DNA of 64,000 nucleotides from Vitreimonas flagellata. Its GTDB lineage: Bacteria > Pseudomonadota > Alphaproteobacteria > Caulobacterales > Aquidulcibacteraceae. The translations under genes and the position numbers were made by a program. Positions 1 to 8,452 of the stretch are shown here, in pieces; the stretch's first letter is position 1; each line of letters begins with the position of its first letter. Under the pieces are notes generated by a model that saw only the letters and a list, made by a program, of their open reading frames with translations, was not told where the DNA came from and searched no databases. The stretch spans positions 1,089,001 to 1,153,000 of the forward strand of contig NZ_SBJL01000001.1 in assembly GCF_004634425.1 (NCBI RefSeq). Reading direction: 5' to 3'.

Positions 1-696
1 CAAGCGATAGGGTTTGCCGTTCCAGGTCCAATCGATGGAGATCGAGTCGCGCGTGATGCCGGCTTCTGGGCCAACGAGCAGGCGGTCCTCACCGATCAGC
101 GCGTTCACCAGCGTGGATTTGCCCGCGTTGGGCCGGCCGACGATGGCGATGTGCACCGGGCGCTTGGGCTTGTTGGCGGCTTCCTCTTCATCGCCGCCGG
201 GGACAGGCGCGTGCGCGGCGATGGCGCTGAACAGCTCGGCCATGCCTTCGCCATGCTCGGCCGAAAGTGCAATCGGTTCGCCCAAGCCCAACGCATACGC
301 TTCGTTCACGCCGCCCACGCCCGCGCGGCCTTCGGCTTTGTTCGCCGCGAGGATCACCGGCTTGTTCGATCGCCGCAGCATGGCCGCGAACGATTCATCA
401 AGCGGCAGCACGCCTGCGCGCGCATCGACGAGGAAGAGGATCACATCGGCTTCACGAATCGCCGTTTCCGTCTGCTCGCGCATGCGGCTTTCGAGCGAGG
501 AATCCGTCGCGTCCTCGAAGCCAGCGGTATCGATCAGCGTAAAATCGAGATCGCCCAGACGCCCTGGCGCTTCACGCCGGTCGCGCGTAACGCCCGGCGT
601 GTCATCGACGATCGCGAGCTTCCTGCCCGCGAGACGATTAAAGAGCGTTGACTTGCCGACATTCGGCCGCCCGACGATCGCGAGCTTGATCGTCAT
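1..696 (-). CDS. der: GTPase Der (EngA), N-terminal part, cut by window edge
   Basis: Read from an ATG at 696, the minus strand gives 232 codons without a stop to the window edge, starting [20 protein letters not shown]. Two P-loop G domains in tandem are visible: GRPNVGKST near residue 9 and GRPNAGKST near residue 180, separated by an acidic linker. Tandem G domains are the hallmark of Der, the essential GTPase of 50S ribosome assembly. The rest of the second G domain and the KH-like C-terminus lie outside the window. bamB ends 12 bases upstream on the same strand, so the two are probably co-transcribed, an arrangement common in proteobacteria. Confidence 0.95.
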   Translation of the reverse strand, partial: MTIKLAIVGRPNVGKSTLFNRLAGRKLAIVDDTPGVTRDRREAPGRLGDLDFTLIDTAGFEDATDSSLESRMREQTETAIREADVILFLVDARAGVLPLDESFAAMLRRSNKPVILAANKAEGRAGVGGVNEAYALGLGEPIALSAEHGEGMAELFSAIAAHAPVPGGDEEEAANKPKRPVHIAIVGRPNAGKSTLVNALIGEDRLLVGPEAGITRDSISIDWTWNGKPYRL

Positions 697-708
697 GGAC
701 GGCCAACA

Positions 709-2082
709 TCAACGCAGGACGACGAGGTTGGCCTCGTCAGTCACGATGTAAATCTGATCGTTGGCAACGATCGGCGGAATGAAGACAGGCTTGCCGACGT
801 CGGCTGTCGCCACCGTCTGGCCGCTCTCCGGCGTCACGGCGATGACCTCGCCGAGCGAGTTCGCCAGCACGAGACGGCCCCCGATCATCACCGGGCCCGT
901 CCATGAGACACGTCCTTCGCGGCCGCTCTCATTCTCGAAGCGGCGCAGCTGCTGAACCCAATACGCGTTGCCGGTGTTGCGGTCGAACGCGGCCAGCGCG
1001 CCGTCAGTGCTGACAGCATAGAGCACGTTGCCGGCGATGAGCGGGGTTTGCGTGGAGGCGAACGCACGCGCCCAGCCGCGTTGGCCGGAGCGCACGTCGA
1101 TCGCGGCGAGCACGCCGGAATGGCTTGCAGCGAAGACAATGCCATTGTCGAGCACCGGACGGCCTGCGATGTCGTTAATGGCGGAGAGCGACGTCAGCTG
1201 GCCCGAACGCGAAAGCGCATCTGACCACAAGCGACGACCGTTGCCGCCGAGCAGCGCCACCAATTCGCCCGAGGCAAACGGCGCCACCACCGTGTCGCCA
1301 TCAACGGCAACACTGGTCGCAGAAAGAATGCGCGCCGGCTCCGCGATCGCTTGGTAATTCCACAGCACTTCGCCACTACCCGCGTCGATCGCGAGCAATT
1401 CACTGTCGTTGGTGATCGCGTACACGCGCGAGCCAAGCACGGTCGGCGCCGATTGGAACGGCGCGTCGGCTTGGCGGCGCCAGACTTCTTCGCCCGTGTT
1501 CGCGTCAAGCGCCGCGATGAAGCCGAAACCGGTGGTCACAAAGACGCGGCCGCCAGCGGCCGCAACGCCACCGCCGCGGGCGACGCGATCGCGCGAGTCA
1601 CGCGGGCGCAAATTCTCGCTCCACAGACGCGAACCGTCAGTGGCGCTGAGCGCGTGCAGGCGATGATCCGCATCAAGGAAGAAAAGATTTCCGCCAGCGA
1701 TCACAGGCGGCGCTGCGATCTGTGCGTTGTTGTTGGAGCCTTGGCCGAGATTGGCGCGCCAGGCGCGTTGCAGCACCGCCGAGCCCGTCGAAGGCGGCGG
1801 CGAATTGTCGGCCGTGCCGCCCGGTTGGCTCCACTCCACGACCTGCATAGGCGGCGGCACAACGATGGTCTGCGACGCAAGCGCAGGATCGGCGGAGAGC
1901 TCCTGCTCAAACGCGAGGATCGAGATGCGGCCGTCTTCGGGAGCGGTTTGGCGTGGGGCGTCATCGCCGCCGTTGAACGGCCACACCGCGTCGCCGACCC
2001 GGCTGACAGTCGAGCATGCGGAGAGAGCCGCCGCAGCGGCAAGCGCAGCGATGGGACCCAAGCTACGGGTGATGCGGCTCAT
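709..2082 (-). CDS. bamB: Outer membrane protein assembly lipoprotein BamB
   Basis: 457 residues. The N-terminus is a lipoprotein signal peptide with lipobox LSAC (Cys23), followed by a variable linker and a PQQ-type eight-bladed beta-propeller. Propeller repeats show the usual pattern of a short hydrophobic strand, then ALDANTGEEVWR- or AIDVRSGQRGW-like turns. BamB is the periplasmic propeller of the BAM complex that helps insert beta-barrel proteins, and should sit on the inner leaflet of the outer membrane. It overlaps the upstream TPR gene by 4 bases and precedes der, the widely conserved yfgM-bamB-der order. Confidence 0.93.
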   Translation of the reverse strand: MSRITRSLGPIAALAAAAALSACSTVSRVGDAVWPFNGGDDAPRQTAPEDGRISILAFEQELSADPALASQTIVVPPPMQVVEWSQPGGTADNSPPPSTGSAVLQRAWRANLGQGSNNNAQIAAPPVIAGGNLFFLDADHRLHALSATDGSRLWSENLRPRDSRDRVARGGGVAAAGGRVFVTTGFGFIAALDANTGEEVWRRQADAPFQSAPTVLGSRVYAITNDSELLAIDAGSGEVLWNYQAIAEPARILSATSVAVDGDTVVAPFASGELVALLGGNGRRLWSDALSRSGQLTSLSAINDIAGRPVLDNGIVFAASHSGVLAAIDVRSGQRGWARAFASTQTPLIAGNVLYAVSTDGALAAFDRNTGNAYWVQQLRRFENESGREGRVSWTGPVMIGGRLVLANSLGEVIAVTPESGQTVATADVGKPVFIPPIVANDQIYIVTDEANLVVLR

Positions 2083-2795
2083 TCTGTTTCTCCTTCGGAT
2101 GGCGCCGGCGCGGCAGCGCCTTCCGTTGAACTTGATGCGGGCGCGGGGCCCACAACCGCAAGCGCGATTTGCGCGCGCTGACGCACCGCTTCGGGTGCGT
2201 CGAACGCGAGTGCGAGGCTCTCCAGCGTTTGACGCGCGAGATCGAGATTGCCGCCTTCCCAGGCTTCGATCGCGAGCAATTCGCGCGCGAGATAGGAGAT
2301 GCGGCCTTCGCCTTCGATCAACGGCTGCAGACGCGTTTGCATCGCGGCGAGGTCTTGCGTCTCTGCGGCGATGTAGGCGGCGCGCAATTGCGCGGTCTCG
2401 CGCATCACCGGATCGCGCGCAGCTTCGGCGGCGGCGTCAAATTCGGCGAGTGCTGCTTCGAGGTCGCCTTGCGCCTGCAACACAGCGCCGTGCTCCAGGC
2501 GCGCCATGGTGCGGAAGTGTTGCGGACCTTCATCGCGAAGCCGCTCGAACTCAGCCTTGGCGCCGTCGAGATTGCCGGAGGTCAGCATTTGCTGGGCGGC
2601 GAGATATTGGTCGGAATGTTCGCGTGCGGTGCTCACCGAATACCAGCGCCAACCCTGCCAAGCGGCGACGCCCAGCACGATGGCCAGCAGCGCGCCGCCA
2701 ATCCAAATGCCGTTGTTCCTGAAAAACTGAAGTACCCGGTCCTGGCGTAGACTCTCGTCGACTTCCTGGACAAATGAATCGGTTTCGTTGGTCAC
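2079..2795 (-). CDS. YfgM-like membrane-anchored TPR protein
   Basis: 238 residues. A short cytoplasmic N-terminus is followed by one membrane helix at about residues 30-50 (GIWIGGALLAIVLGVAAW), then alanine-rich helical hairpins typical of TPR repeats (for example GNLDGAKAEFERLRDEG and GDLEAALAEFDAAAEAA). This is the layout of YfgM/TPR_21 proteins, which bind the SecYEG translocon and periplasmic chaperones. The C-terminus is a low-complexity Ala/Pro/Ser/Glu tail. Its stop overlaps the bamB start by 4 bases, indicating translational coupling. The family is inferred from architecture and neighbourhood, because the sequence itself is weakly conserved. Confidence 0.8.
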   Translation of the reverse strand: MTNETDSFVQEVDESLRQDRVLQFFRNNGIWIGGALLAIVLGVAAWQGWRWYSVSTAREHSDQYLAAQQMLTSGNLDGAKAEFERLRDEGPQHFRTMARLEHGAVLQAQGDLEAALAEFDAAAEAARDPVMRETAQLRAAYIAAETQDLAAMQTRLQPLIEGEGRISYLARELLAIEAWEGGNLDLARQTLESLALAFDAPEAVRQRAQIALAVVGPAPASSSTEGAAAPAPSEGETE

Positions 2796-2854
2796 GCCTG
2801 CTTCCTGGCCAAGCTCGCGAATCCGCGAACCGCCCCCCTAAAATCGCCGGCAAG

Positions 2855-3715
2855 CTAGCCGCGCTTGTCGCCCTGGGCAACGCGGGCTTGCCTTGCCTTG
2901 CTGAGGGAATAGGTCTCGGCTGCGGCAGGAAAACGGCGGGCGCGAACATCGGCGGCATATCCAGAGGCCGCTTTGTCGATTTCGTCCTTCAGATTGGCGT
3001 AGCGGCGGACGAATTTCGGGGTCCAACCGAAGAGCCCCAGCATGTCATCCACAACTAGTATCTGGCCGTCGCAGTCCGCAGACGCGCCAATGCCTATCGT
3101 GGGGGCTTTGACGGCGGCGGTGATTTCGGGGGCAAGCGTCTCATCCACGCCTTCCACCACAATGGCGAAGGCGCCGGCTTCATCCGAGGCGCGGGCGGCT
3201 TCGAGGATGGCGGCGCGCTCGGCTTCGTCCCGGCCTTTGGCCTTGAACTTACCGTCGATATTCACGGCCTGCGGCAAGAGGCCGACATGGCTCATCACCG
3301 GGATGCCGCGATCGACCAGGAATTTCACGGTCGGCGCAACGGTGGCGCCGGCTTCGACTTTGACCGCCTGCGCGCCGGTTTCCTTCAGAATCCGCGCGGC
3401 ATTGGCGTAGGCGAGCTCGGGGCTGGCCTCATAGGAACCGAACGGCATGTCCACGACCACCATGGCCTTCTTGGCCGTCCGCATCACGGCCTGACCGTGA
3501 AGGATCATCATTTCCATGGTGACGCCGACCGTGCTCGGCAGGCCGTGCACCACCATGCCAAGGGAATCCCCCACGAGCAGCAGGTCGCAATGGTCGTCGA
3601 GGATTTCGGCCATCGGCGCCGTGTAGGCAGTCAGGCAGACGATCGGATCGCCGCCCTTACGGGCGCGGATGTCCGGGGCGGTGATGCGACGTGGAGCTTC
3701 AGAATGGCGCGACAT
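2855..3715 (-). CDS. panB: 3-methyl-2-oxobutanoate hydroxymethyltransferase
   Basis: 286 residues from [10 protein letters not shown]. The start is chosen because GGGAGG lies seven bases upstream; a longer in-frame start at 3748 has no such site. The protein transfers a hydroxymethyl group from 5,10-methylene-THF to ketoisovalerate to give ketopantoate, the first committed step of pantothenate and CoA synthesis. Family segments are clear: the N-terminal [10 protein letters not shown], the metal/substrate segment [19 protein letters not shown], and [10 protein letters not shown]. The length matches the family (about 260-290). The reading frame runs toward the yfgM-bamB-der group with a gap of about 60 bases and may be part of it. 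Confidence 0.95.
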   Translation of the reverse strand: MSRHSEAPRRITAPDIRARKGGDPIVCLTAYTAPMAEILDDHCDLLLVGDSLGMVVHGLPSTVGVTMEMMILHGQAVMRTAKKAMVVVDMPFGSYEASPELAYANAARILKETGAQAVKVEAGATVAPTVKFLVDRGIPVMSHVGLLPQAVNIDGKFKAKGRDEAERAAILEAARASDEAGAFAIVVEGVDETLAPEITAAVKAPTIGIGASADCDGQILVVDDMLGLFGWTPKFVRRYANLKDEIDKAASGYAADVRARRFPAAAETYSLSKARQARVAQGDKRG

Positions 3716-3801
3716 GCGGACCTCCCATGATCCTTTGTTGCGCTGCACATAATGGGCCGGAGGCTGTTACGCCAGCTTAGTCGCCTGCTGGGGCTGAGCT
3801 T

Positions 3802-4203
3802 TTAGTCCTGGGCGGCCTTGTAGGCCACCGCACCACCGATCAAAGCGCCCGTCGCCAGCAGGATTTGCGTCATGCCGAGGCCGATCGATTGCATCAGTCC
3901 AACGCCAGCCGTTTCGGCGGCGGCGGAGATTTGCGGGCCATTGCTGATCGCGCCTTGCAGGCGAGCGGCTTCGATACTCGCCGACGCGATGAGGTCTGGG
4001 GCGAACACGCCAATTACGGAATAAAGGCCCCAGGCCGTGGCGGCAGCGCCAGCCATGACGCCGACGGTTTGAGTCCAAGACCGAACCTTCGCCGCGCGTT
4101 CGACGCGCGCGACACTGTGACTGACGTTAACGCTGAAGCCAGCGTCAGCCGGTTCTTCGATCTCCGCGAAGGAGCTTTTCAGCAAGGCGTTGAAGTCACT
4201 CAT
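3802..4203 (-). CDS. Two-helix membrane protein of ECF module B (possible anti-sigma factor)
   Basis: 133 residues. About 45 cytosolic residues are followed by two likely membrane helices, near residues 46-70 (VGVMAGAAATAWGLYSVIGV) and 105-130. I do not recognise a named family. It overlaps the stop of the ECF sigma gene by 4 bases, so the two are translationally coupled, which is the usual position of a membrane anti-sigma factor. No zinc-binding HxxxCxxC anti-sigma motif is present, so that role is inferred from position only. The last gene of the neighbouring module (5251-5556) has the same general plan. Confidence 0.75.
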   Translation of the reverse strand: MSDFNALLKSSFAEIEEPADAGFSVNVSHSVARVERAAKVRSWTQTVGVMAGAAATAWGLYSVIGVFAPDLIASASIEAARLQGAISNGPQISAAAETAGVGLMQSIGLGMTQILLATGALIGGAVAYKAAQD

Positions 4204-4757
4204 GTCGCCGGTTCCAATAGCCGTCTCAGTTTATCCGTTCCCCTTAGAACGTGGGATTTCACCGTGCCGAGGGGAAGACCGGTGATTTCTACAATTTCAG
4301 CGTGGCTTAACCCTTCTCCGTGGTTCAGCGTCACACATAGTCTCTCCGCATCAGACAACCTGGCAAGAGCCTTCTCCAGGTCAATCTTCGCGCCGGCCGC
4401 GGCCTCCGGCGTGGAATCCTCTGACGCGATGGGCGATGCGTCGTCGATTTCCTCGAACACGGCCTTCTGGCGACGCTTCGCCATCAGGAACGTGGTCACC
4501 GCAATCCTCCTAAACCAACCCGGAAAAGCGGCGGGGGTTTCCAGATCCCGCAATCTTTCCCAAGCCTTAACGAACGCGTCCTGGGCCAGATCGTCCGCTT
4601 CTGCGTGGCTTTGGCACATCCGCCGGAGCAGGCTTCGCGCCCAGCCTTGGCGACGTTTCACAAGCTCCCCGAACGCTGCCTGGTCCTTGGCCTGTGCTGC
4701 TATAATCAGCGCAGCTTCCGTGGCCTGAGCCAGATTGAGGAGCCCCCGTGACGCCAC
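4200..4757 (-). CDS. ECF-family RNA polymerase sigma factor (module B)
   Basis: 185 residues from a GTG at 4757, ten bases after the stop of the upstream membrane-protein gene. Region sigma2 is visible at about residues 20-85, with the DDLAQDAFVKAWERL core-binding helix. Region sigma4 at about 125-180 has the helix-turn-helix HAEIVEITGLPLGTVKSHVLRGTDKLR. The linker between them is rich in Ala, Glu and Asp. This size and domain content fit a group-IV (ECF) sigma factor that redirects RNA polymerase in response to a membrane signal. The flanking coupled membrane genes suggest that signal path. A second sigma factor of the same kind lies 0.8 kb upstream. Confidence 0.93.
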   Translation of the reverse strand: MASRGLLNLAQATEAALIIAAQAKDQAAFGELVKRRQGWARSLLRRMCQSHAEADDLAQDAFVKAWERLRDLETPAAFPGWFRRIAVTTFLMAKRRQKAVFEEIDDASPIASEDSTPEAAAGAKIDLEKALARLSDAERLCVTLNHGEGLSHAEIVEITGLPLGTVKSHVLRGTDKLRRLLEPAT

Positions 4758-4767
4758 CTAGCAAATC

Positions 4768-5184
4768 TCACTCACCCTTCTGCTTGGTCGAATAATCCAC
4801 GATAGCCAGAAGTAGGAAGGCCAAACCGAGCGAACCCAGGATCGCCGCCGGCACAAGCATACCGCCCAGCGCGCTGCCTGAAGGTTCAAAACCATTGATG
4901 GCGAAGCCGGCCATCACGAAGCCCAGCGCCAAGGCAATCAGCACCACGCCGCTGCCGAGCGAAGACCGCGCCTTATCTGGTTTAGGCTTGGTTGTGCCTT
5001 CTGTCAGCTGACGCAAAACCGTGGGATCGAGGGTCTGTCCTTTTTCCAACGCCTGCGAAAGCAGCTGGTGCGCGGACTGCTTGGTGCGCTCCTTCAGCCA
5101 GATCGGCACCAGGATAATCGCCGCCAGAAATCCAAAAAACACAAACGGAACAAAGACATCCGCATCCATTTTATCGTGCTCCAT
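4768..5184 (-). CDS. DUF6249-like membrane protein (module B)
   Basis: 138 residues. One helix lies near the N-terminus (FVFFGFLAAIILVPIWL). It is followed by a charged segment, KERTKQSAHQLLSQALEKGQTLDPTVL, of the kind seen in DUF6249 proteins: a basic patch, an ExG turn and a LDP-like segment. Two further helices fill the C-terminal half. DUF6249 genes often sit beside ECF sigma factors. Here the stop is ten bases before the sigma GTG start. Function is unknown; a membrane sensor or sigma-activity modulator is an inference from context. Confidence 0.8.
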   Translation of the reverse strand: MEHDKMDADVFVPFVFFGFLAAIILVPIWLKERTKQSAHQLLSQALEKGQTLDPTVLRQLTEGTTKPKPDKARSSLGSGVVLIALALGFVMAGFAINGFEPSGSALGGMLVPAAILGSLGLAFLLLAIVDYSTKQKGE

Positions 5185-5250
5185 AGCCCAGGGTCTGCGC
5201 CCGTTGACATATAGATGCGCTGATCCGGGCCATTGGATGCAAGAGACTTA

Positions 5251-5556
5251 TTAGCGCGCCCGACCGAAGGCAGTCCGCCGCGCACCGCTGAGCGCCCAAA
5301 CTGCCGCCACGGCCCCCAAAGCCAAGGCCACGTCCTCGGTCGCGCCAGGGTTCGCCGCCAGCAACCCTGCCAGAGGCAGGGCCGCCGCCACGACTAAAGT
5401 TCCCAGAACGCCGCCCCAAATGACCCGCCGGCCCATGGCGGCGCGGAACCGCTCTTCCTCGGCCCGGCGCATGACGAGCAGGGTGAAGTGCATGTCCTTG
5501 GCGGGTGCGGCCGGCGCACCGAGCGCGCGGTTCAGACGCTCTTCGCTATTCATCAT
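5251..5556 (-). CDS. Two-helix membrane protein of ECF module A (possible anti-sigma factor)
   Basis: 101 residues from the ATG at 5556 (MMNSEERLNRALG); an alternative ATG is at 5553. The start lies inside the last codons of the upstream sigma gene (overlap 11 bases), so it is translationally coupled. About 45 cytosolic residues with several Arg/Glu (RRAEEERFRAAMGRR) precede two hydrophobic helices separated by a short loop. I recognise no named family. Position and topology resemble the third gene of module B. It lacks the zinc anti-sigma motif. Confidence 0.72.
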   Translation of the reverse strand: MMNSEERLNRALGAPAAPAKDMHFTLLVMRRAEEERFRAAMGRRVIWGGVLGTLVVAAALPLAGLLAANPGATEDVALALGAVAAVWALSGARRTAFGRAR

Positions 5557-6079
5557 GCGTCTCCAACGCTTTGAGCAGGCGTTCGCGCCCGCGCGCCACA
5601 TGCGATTTCACTGTGCCAAGCGGCTGGTTCAAGATTGCGGCGGCTTCGCTGTGAGAAAAGCCCTCGCATAAACACAGCGCCACCGCAGCGCGCTCATCGT
5701 CCGGCAAATCCGCCATCGCGCGCGCGACAGCAATGCGATCTTCGAGCGGCGCGCCGGCTTCGCCCTCGTCTTGCCGAGAGAGCCACTCATAGTCGCGCTG
5801 AGCGCCGCGATCGTGGCCGCGACGGGCATCGCGCGCGATGCGATAGCCGATACCGCACACCCACGAGGCAAAGCTTGAGCGGCCTTCAAAGCGATCAAGT
5901 TTGCGCCACGCGGTCACGAACGCCTCCTGCGCGAGATCGTCTGCATCGGCCCAATGCCCTGCGAAACGCCTCATAAAACCTCGTATTTTCTGTTGATGCG
6001 CATCGACCAACGCAGCGAACGCGCGGGCGTCCCCCTTGCGTGCGGCCGCGATGAGGCGCGCGTCGTCATGGGCGGTCAT
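5546..6079 (-). CDS. ECF-family RNA polymerase sigma factor (module A)
   Basis: 177 residues from MTAHDDARLI at 6079. A longer in-frame start at 6139 would add 20 residues of no family character. Sigma2 carries ADDLAQEAFVTAWRKLDRF, and sigma4 carries CEGFSHSEAAAILNQPLGTVKSHVARGRERL, both typical ECF segments. The gene begins 14 bases inside the 3' end of the upstream membrane-protein gene and overlaps the downstream one. The sigma4 helix GTVKSHV is shared with the module-B sigma factor, consistent with duplication of the whole unit. Confidence 0.93.
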   Translation of the reverse strand: MTAHDDARLIAAARKGDARAFAALVDAHQQKIRGFMRRFAGHWADADDLAQEAFVTAWRKLDRFEGRSSFASWVCGIGYRIARDARRGHDRGAQRDYEWLSRQDEGEAGAPLEDRIAVARAMADLPDDERAAVALCLCEGFSHSEAAAILNQPLGTVKSHVARGRERLLKALETHDE

Positions 6080-6464
6080 CGTGCTTGCGCTGGCCAGGAC
6101 GGAAAATCGCAAGCGCTGCGCATCCAAGCGCCGCTGCACTCATTACAGCGGCAACGAGCATGAAGCGATCACGCTGATCGCCGGCGTCCGCCACGCCGAA
6201 AGCGATCCAAAAGCCGATCGCGAGCGTTGCAAACATCAGCGCTTCACCCCACGGTCGCTTCGAGAGGCCGAGATTGGCGTAAGGCTCGGGCTCAAGCTGA
6301 TCATAGACTTGTTGCGGCGGTTCGCGGCCCGCCTCGATCGCCGCTCTGATCACATCGAGCGCCTGTGTGCGCCGCTTGTGCTCAAGCCATGACATCCAGG
6401 CCTGCAGACCAACGCCCACGAATATTGCCGCCGCAATCAGCGCCGCCACACTCGAGTTTTCCAT
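6066..6464 (-). CDS. DUF6249-like membrane protein (module A)
   Basis: 132 residues. There is an N-terminal helix (VAALIAAAIFVGVGLQAWM), a basic segment HKRRTQALDVIRAAIEAGREPPQQVYDQL, and then two C-terminal helices. The pattern of helix, basic patch, 'AxExG' turn and two helices is the same as the protein at 4768-5184, and fits DUF6249-type partners of ECF sigma factors. It overlaps the downstream sigma gene by 14 bases. No enzymatic motif is visible. Confidence 0.78.
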   Translation of the reverse strand: MENSSVAALIAAAIFVGVGLQAWMSWLEHKRRTQALDVIRAAIEAGREPPQQVYDQLEPEPYANLGLSKRPWGEALMFATLAIGFWIAFGVADAGDQRDRFMLVAAVMSAAALGCAALAIFRPGQRKHDDRP

Positions 6465-6521
6465 GCCAAGTCTCCGTTTCGCACCTTTGTAGCCACGCCC
6501 CCGCTTTTTGGATGCGTCCTC

Positions 6522-6555
6522 TTGCCAGTAGATACTTAGGCATATACTTAAGTGT
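6522..6555 (+). promoter_or_regulatory. Probable promoter/operator of the arsR-gst-SRPBCC operon
   Basis: A -10-like TATACT (6543-6548) follows a weak -35-like TTGCCA (6522-6527). The heptamer ATACTTA occurs twice in direct orientation (6532-6538 and 6544-6550), and the second copy is part of the palindrome ACTTAAGT (6546-6553). The ATG of the arsR gene is only nine bases after the -10, so the transcript could be leaderless. A repressor bound here would cover the promoter, as expected for autoregulated ArsR proteins. This is inferred from sequence pattern only. Confidence 0.45.
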
Positions 6556-6556
6556 T

Positions 6557-6886
6557 ATGTTCAGAGATACGACGCTCGATCTGGCCTTTCAGGCCCTGGC
6601 TGATCCCAGCCGCCGCGCGATGGTGGATCGCCTGACCCAAGGTCCCGCCTCGGTCAGCGAATTGGCCAAGCCGTTGGCGATGTCGCTGCCGGCGGTGATG
6701 CAGCATTTGCAGGTGCTTGAAGCGAGCGGGCTGGTCGTGTCGGAGAAGGTTGGCCGCGTGCGGACCTGCCGCATTGAGCCGAAAGCCCTCAGCCAAGCTG
6801 AACAATGGATCGCCGAACGCCGCGCCCTCTGGGAGCGCCGCCTCGATCGTCTGGGTCAATTTCTCGACGAAACGGATAACGACTGA
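6557..6886 (+). CDS. ArsR-family winged-helix transcriptional regulator
   Basis: 109 residues from MFRDTTLDLAFQALADPSRR. An in-frame upstream extension exists but runs over the promoter-like region and lacks family features. The ALADPSRRAMVDRL segment and the recognition helix in AMSLPAVMQHLQVLEASGLV are classic for the ArsR subgroup that sits next to SRPBCC (AHSA1) genes. No metal-binding CxC motif is visible, so the effector is probably not arsenic. Its TGA overlaps the ATG of the next gene (TGATG), placing it first in a five-gene operon that it likely represses itself. Confidence 0.92.
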   Translation: MFRDTTLDLAFQALADPSRRAMVDRLTQGPASVSELAKPLAMSLPAVMQHLQVLEASGLVVSEKVGRVRTCRIEPKALSQAEQWIAERRALWERRLDRLGQFLDETDND

Positions 6887-7521
6887 TGCTCACACTCTAT
6901 GGCCACCCGATCTCGTCGTTCACGTGGAAAGTGCTGATGGCGCTCTACGAGAACGACACGCCGTTCGACTTCGTAACGGTCGATCAGAACACCTATGCGG
7001 ACTTCATCGCCAAATGGCCGATGGGCAAGTTTCCGGTGCTCCTCGATAGCGACCGCAAATCGATGACCACGGAAACCTCCGTGATCATCGAATATCTCGA
7101 CACCTATTATCCGGGCACACAGCGTTTCATCCCCCAGAACATCGACGCAGCACTTGAGGTGCGCCGCTGGGATCGCGTGTTCGATCACATCAATACGACG
7201 ATGTCGAAAGTGGTGGTCGATAACATCCGACCCGAGGGACAGCGCGATCCCTTTGGCGTGGAAGAAGCCAAGCGTGTCGTTCATGCCGCCTACGCAGTCG
7301 TGGAAACGCAGCTCGGCGATCGCGAATTCGCGGTCGGCGATAGTTTCACGATGGCCGATTGCGCCGCGGCGCCGGCGCTTTGGTATGCGACGCGCAACGT
7401 CCCGCTTAGGAACAAATACCCGCGCATCGCCGCCTATCTTGAGTGTTTGAAAGCCCGGCCATCGTTCGCGCGCGCGGTGAAAGAATCCGAGCCGTTCTTC
7501 CACATCTATCCGGGAGCTTAA
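6886..7521 (+). CDS. Glutathione S-transferase family protein
   Basis: 211 residues. The thioredoxin-like N-terminal domain starts MLTLYGHPISSFTWKVLMAL and contains the cis-Pro/glutathione segment GKFPVLLD and the TETSVIIEYLD segment. The all-helical C-terminal domain includes the family N-capping segment SFTMADCAAAPAL. It probably conjugates or reduces an electrophilic substrate with glutathione in the cytoplasm. It is translationally coupled to the ArsR gene and followed after three bases by three SRPBCC genes, which suggests a shared stress or detoxification role. The substrate cannot be told from sequence. Confidence 0.92.
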   Translation: MLTLYGHPISSFTWKVLMALYENDTPFDFVTVDQNTYADFIAKWPMGKFPVLLDSDRKSMTTETSVIIEYLDTYYPGTQRFIPQNIDAALEVRRWDRVFDHINTTMSKVVVDNIRPEGQRDPFGVEEAKRVVHAAYAVVETQLGDREFAVGDSFTMADCAAAPALWYATRNVPLRNKYPRIAAYLECLKARPSFARAVKESEPFFHIYPGA

Positions 7522-7524
7522 CCC

Positions 7525-7971
7525 ATGAGCGCACTTGCCCACGGCACCATGGTGATGGAGCGCACCTACAACGCTTCACCGGCGCGCGTGTTCAACGCGT
7601 GGGGCGACGTCGAAGCCCGCACGCGCTGGTCCGCGCCGACGCCCGCCGACAAGCTCGTCTACGAAGCGCAGGACTTCCGCGAAGGCGGTCTCGACATCTC
7701 GCATTGCGGCCGCGACGGCGAATTGGATTACACCGCGCGCGTCACTTATCTCAGCATCGAGGCGAATGCGCTGATCGTGTTCACCGAGACGGTGTCCTAT
7801 CGCGGCGAACGCAAATCGCATGCGCAGATCAGCGTCGAACTCTTTCCGGCCGGAAGCGGCACGCGGCTTCTGCTCACCATGCAGATCGCCTCATTCGACG
7901 GACCCGGCATGATTGCCGGTTACGACGAAGGCTGGACAGCCGCACTCGACAATCTCGCTTCGGAATTCTGA
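7525..7971 (+). CDS. SRPBCC (AHSA1-like) protein, copy 1
   Basis: 148 residues. The START/Bet v1-type fold of the AHSA1 branch is indicated by the opening strand VMERTYNASPARVFNAWGDVEARTRW, the central FREGGLDIS and the C-terminal helix GYDEGWTAALDNLASEF. Such proteins form a hydrophobic cavity; those next to ArsR regulators are common in alphaproteobacteria and remain mostly uncharacterised. It is the first of three tandem paralogues in this operon, all starting with a [VI]xE[RY]xYxAxPAxVF segment. Confidence 0.9.
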   Translation: MSALAHGTMVMERTYNASPARVFNAWGDVEARTRWSAPTPADKLVYEAQDFREGGLDISHCGRDGELDYTARVTYLSIEANALIVFTETVSYRGERKSHAQISVELFPAGSGTRLLLTMQIASFDGPGMIAGYDEGWTAALDNLASEF

Positions 7972-7982
7972 AGGACAAAGCA

Positions 7983-8438
7983 ATGCCAAGCTCAACGACA
8001 CACGCCACGTTCGTGATCGAACGTGAATACAAAGCCGCGCCCGCAAAAGTGTTTGCGGCGTTCTCGAACCCGGAATCAAAAATCCGATGGTTTGGCGGAC
8101 CGGACGACTGGGAGAAATCGAACTATAAACTCGATTTCCGCGTCGGCGGACGCGAAAGCGTCAGCGGCGGCCCGCCAGGCGGCACGGTGCATTATTACGA
8201 CGCGCTGATCATGGACATCGTCGAGAACGAACGCCTGATCATCGCCTACGAAATGCATCTGGACGAGACGCGTATTTCCGTCTCGCTCGGCACCACCGAA
8301 TTTTACGCAAAAGGCGGCGGCACGCGGCTTGTTTACACCGAACAGGGCGCCTTTCTCGACGGTTTTGACGATGCGGGCGGTCGCGAACGCGGCACGCAAG
8401 AACTGTTCGATCAGCTCGCCGCCTTCCTCGACACCTGA
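7983..8438 (+). CDS. SRPBCC (AHSA1-like) protein, copy 2
   Basis: 151 residues from MPSSTTHATFVIEREYKAAP; the reading frame is open well upstream but overlaps copy 1 there. It has the same signature segments as copy 1: REYKAAPAKVFAAFSNPESKIRWFGG, FRVGGRESVSGGP, and a C-terminal helix after YTEQGAFLDGFD. The segment TRLVYTEQGAFLDG is closely matched in copy 3 (TRLIFTEQGAFFDG), so copies 2 and 3 are closer to each other than to copy 1. The ligand is unknown. Confidence 0.9.
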   Translation: MPSSTTHATFVIEREYKAAPAKVFAAFSNPESKIRWFGGPDDWEKSNYKLDFRVGGRESVSGGPPGGTVHYYDALIMDIVENERLIIAYEMHLDETRISVSLGTTEFYAKGGGTRLVYTEQGAFLDGFDDAGGRERGTQELFDQLAAFLDT

Positions 8439-8452
8439 CCCGGAGCGTCCCC

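Noticed and set aside
14-751. Plus-strand frame of 245 residues over der
   Set aside because: Ser/Ala/Arg-rich, exactly antisense to der, a normal shadow of a GC-rich gene.
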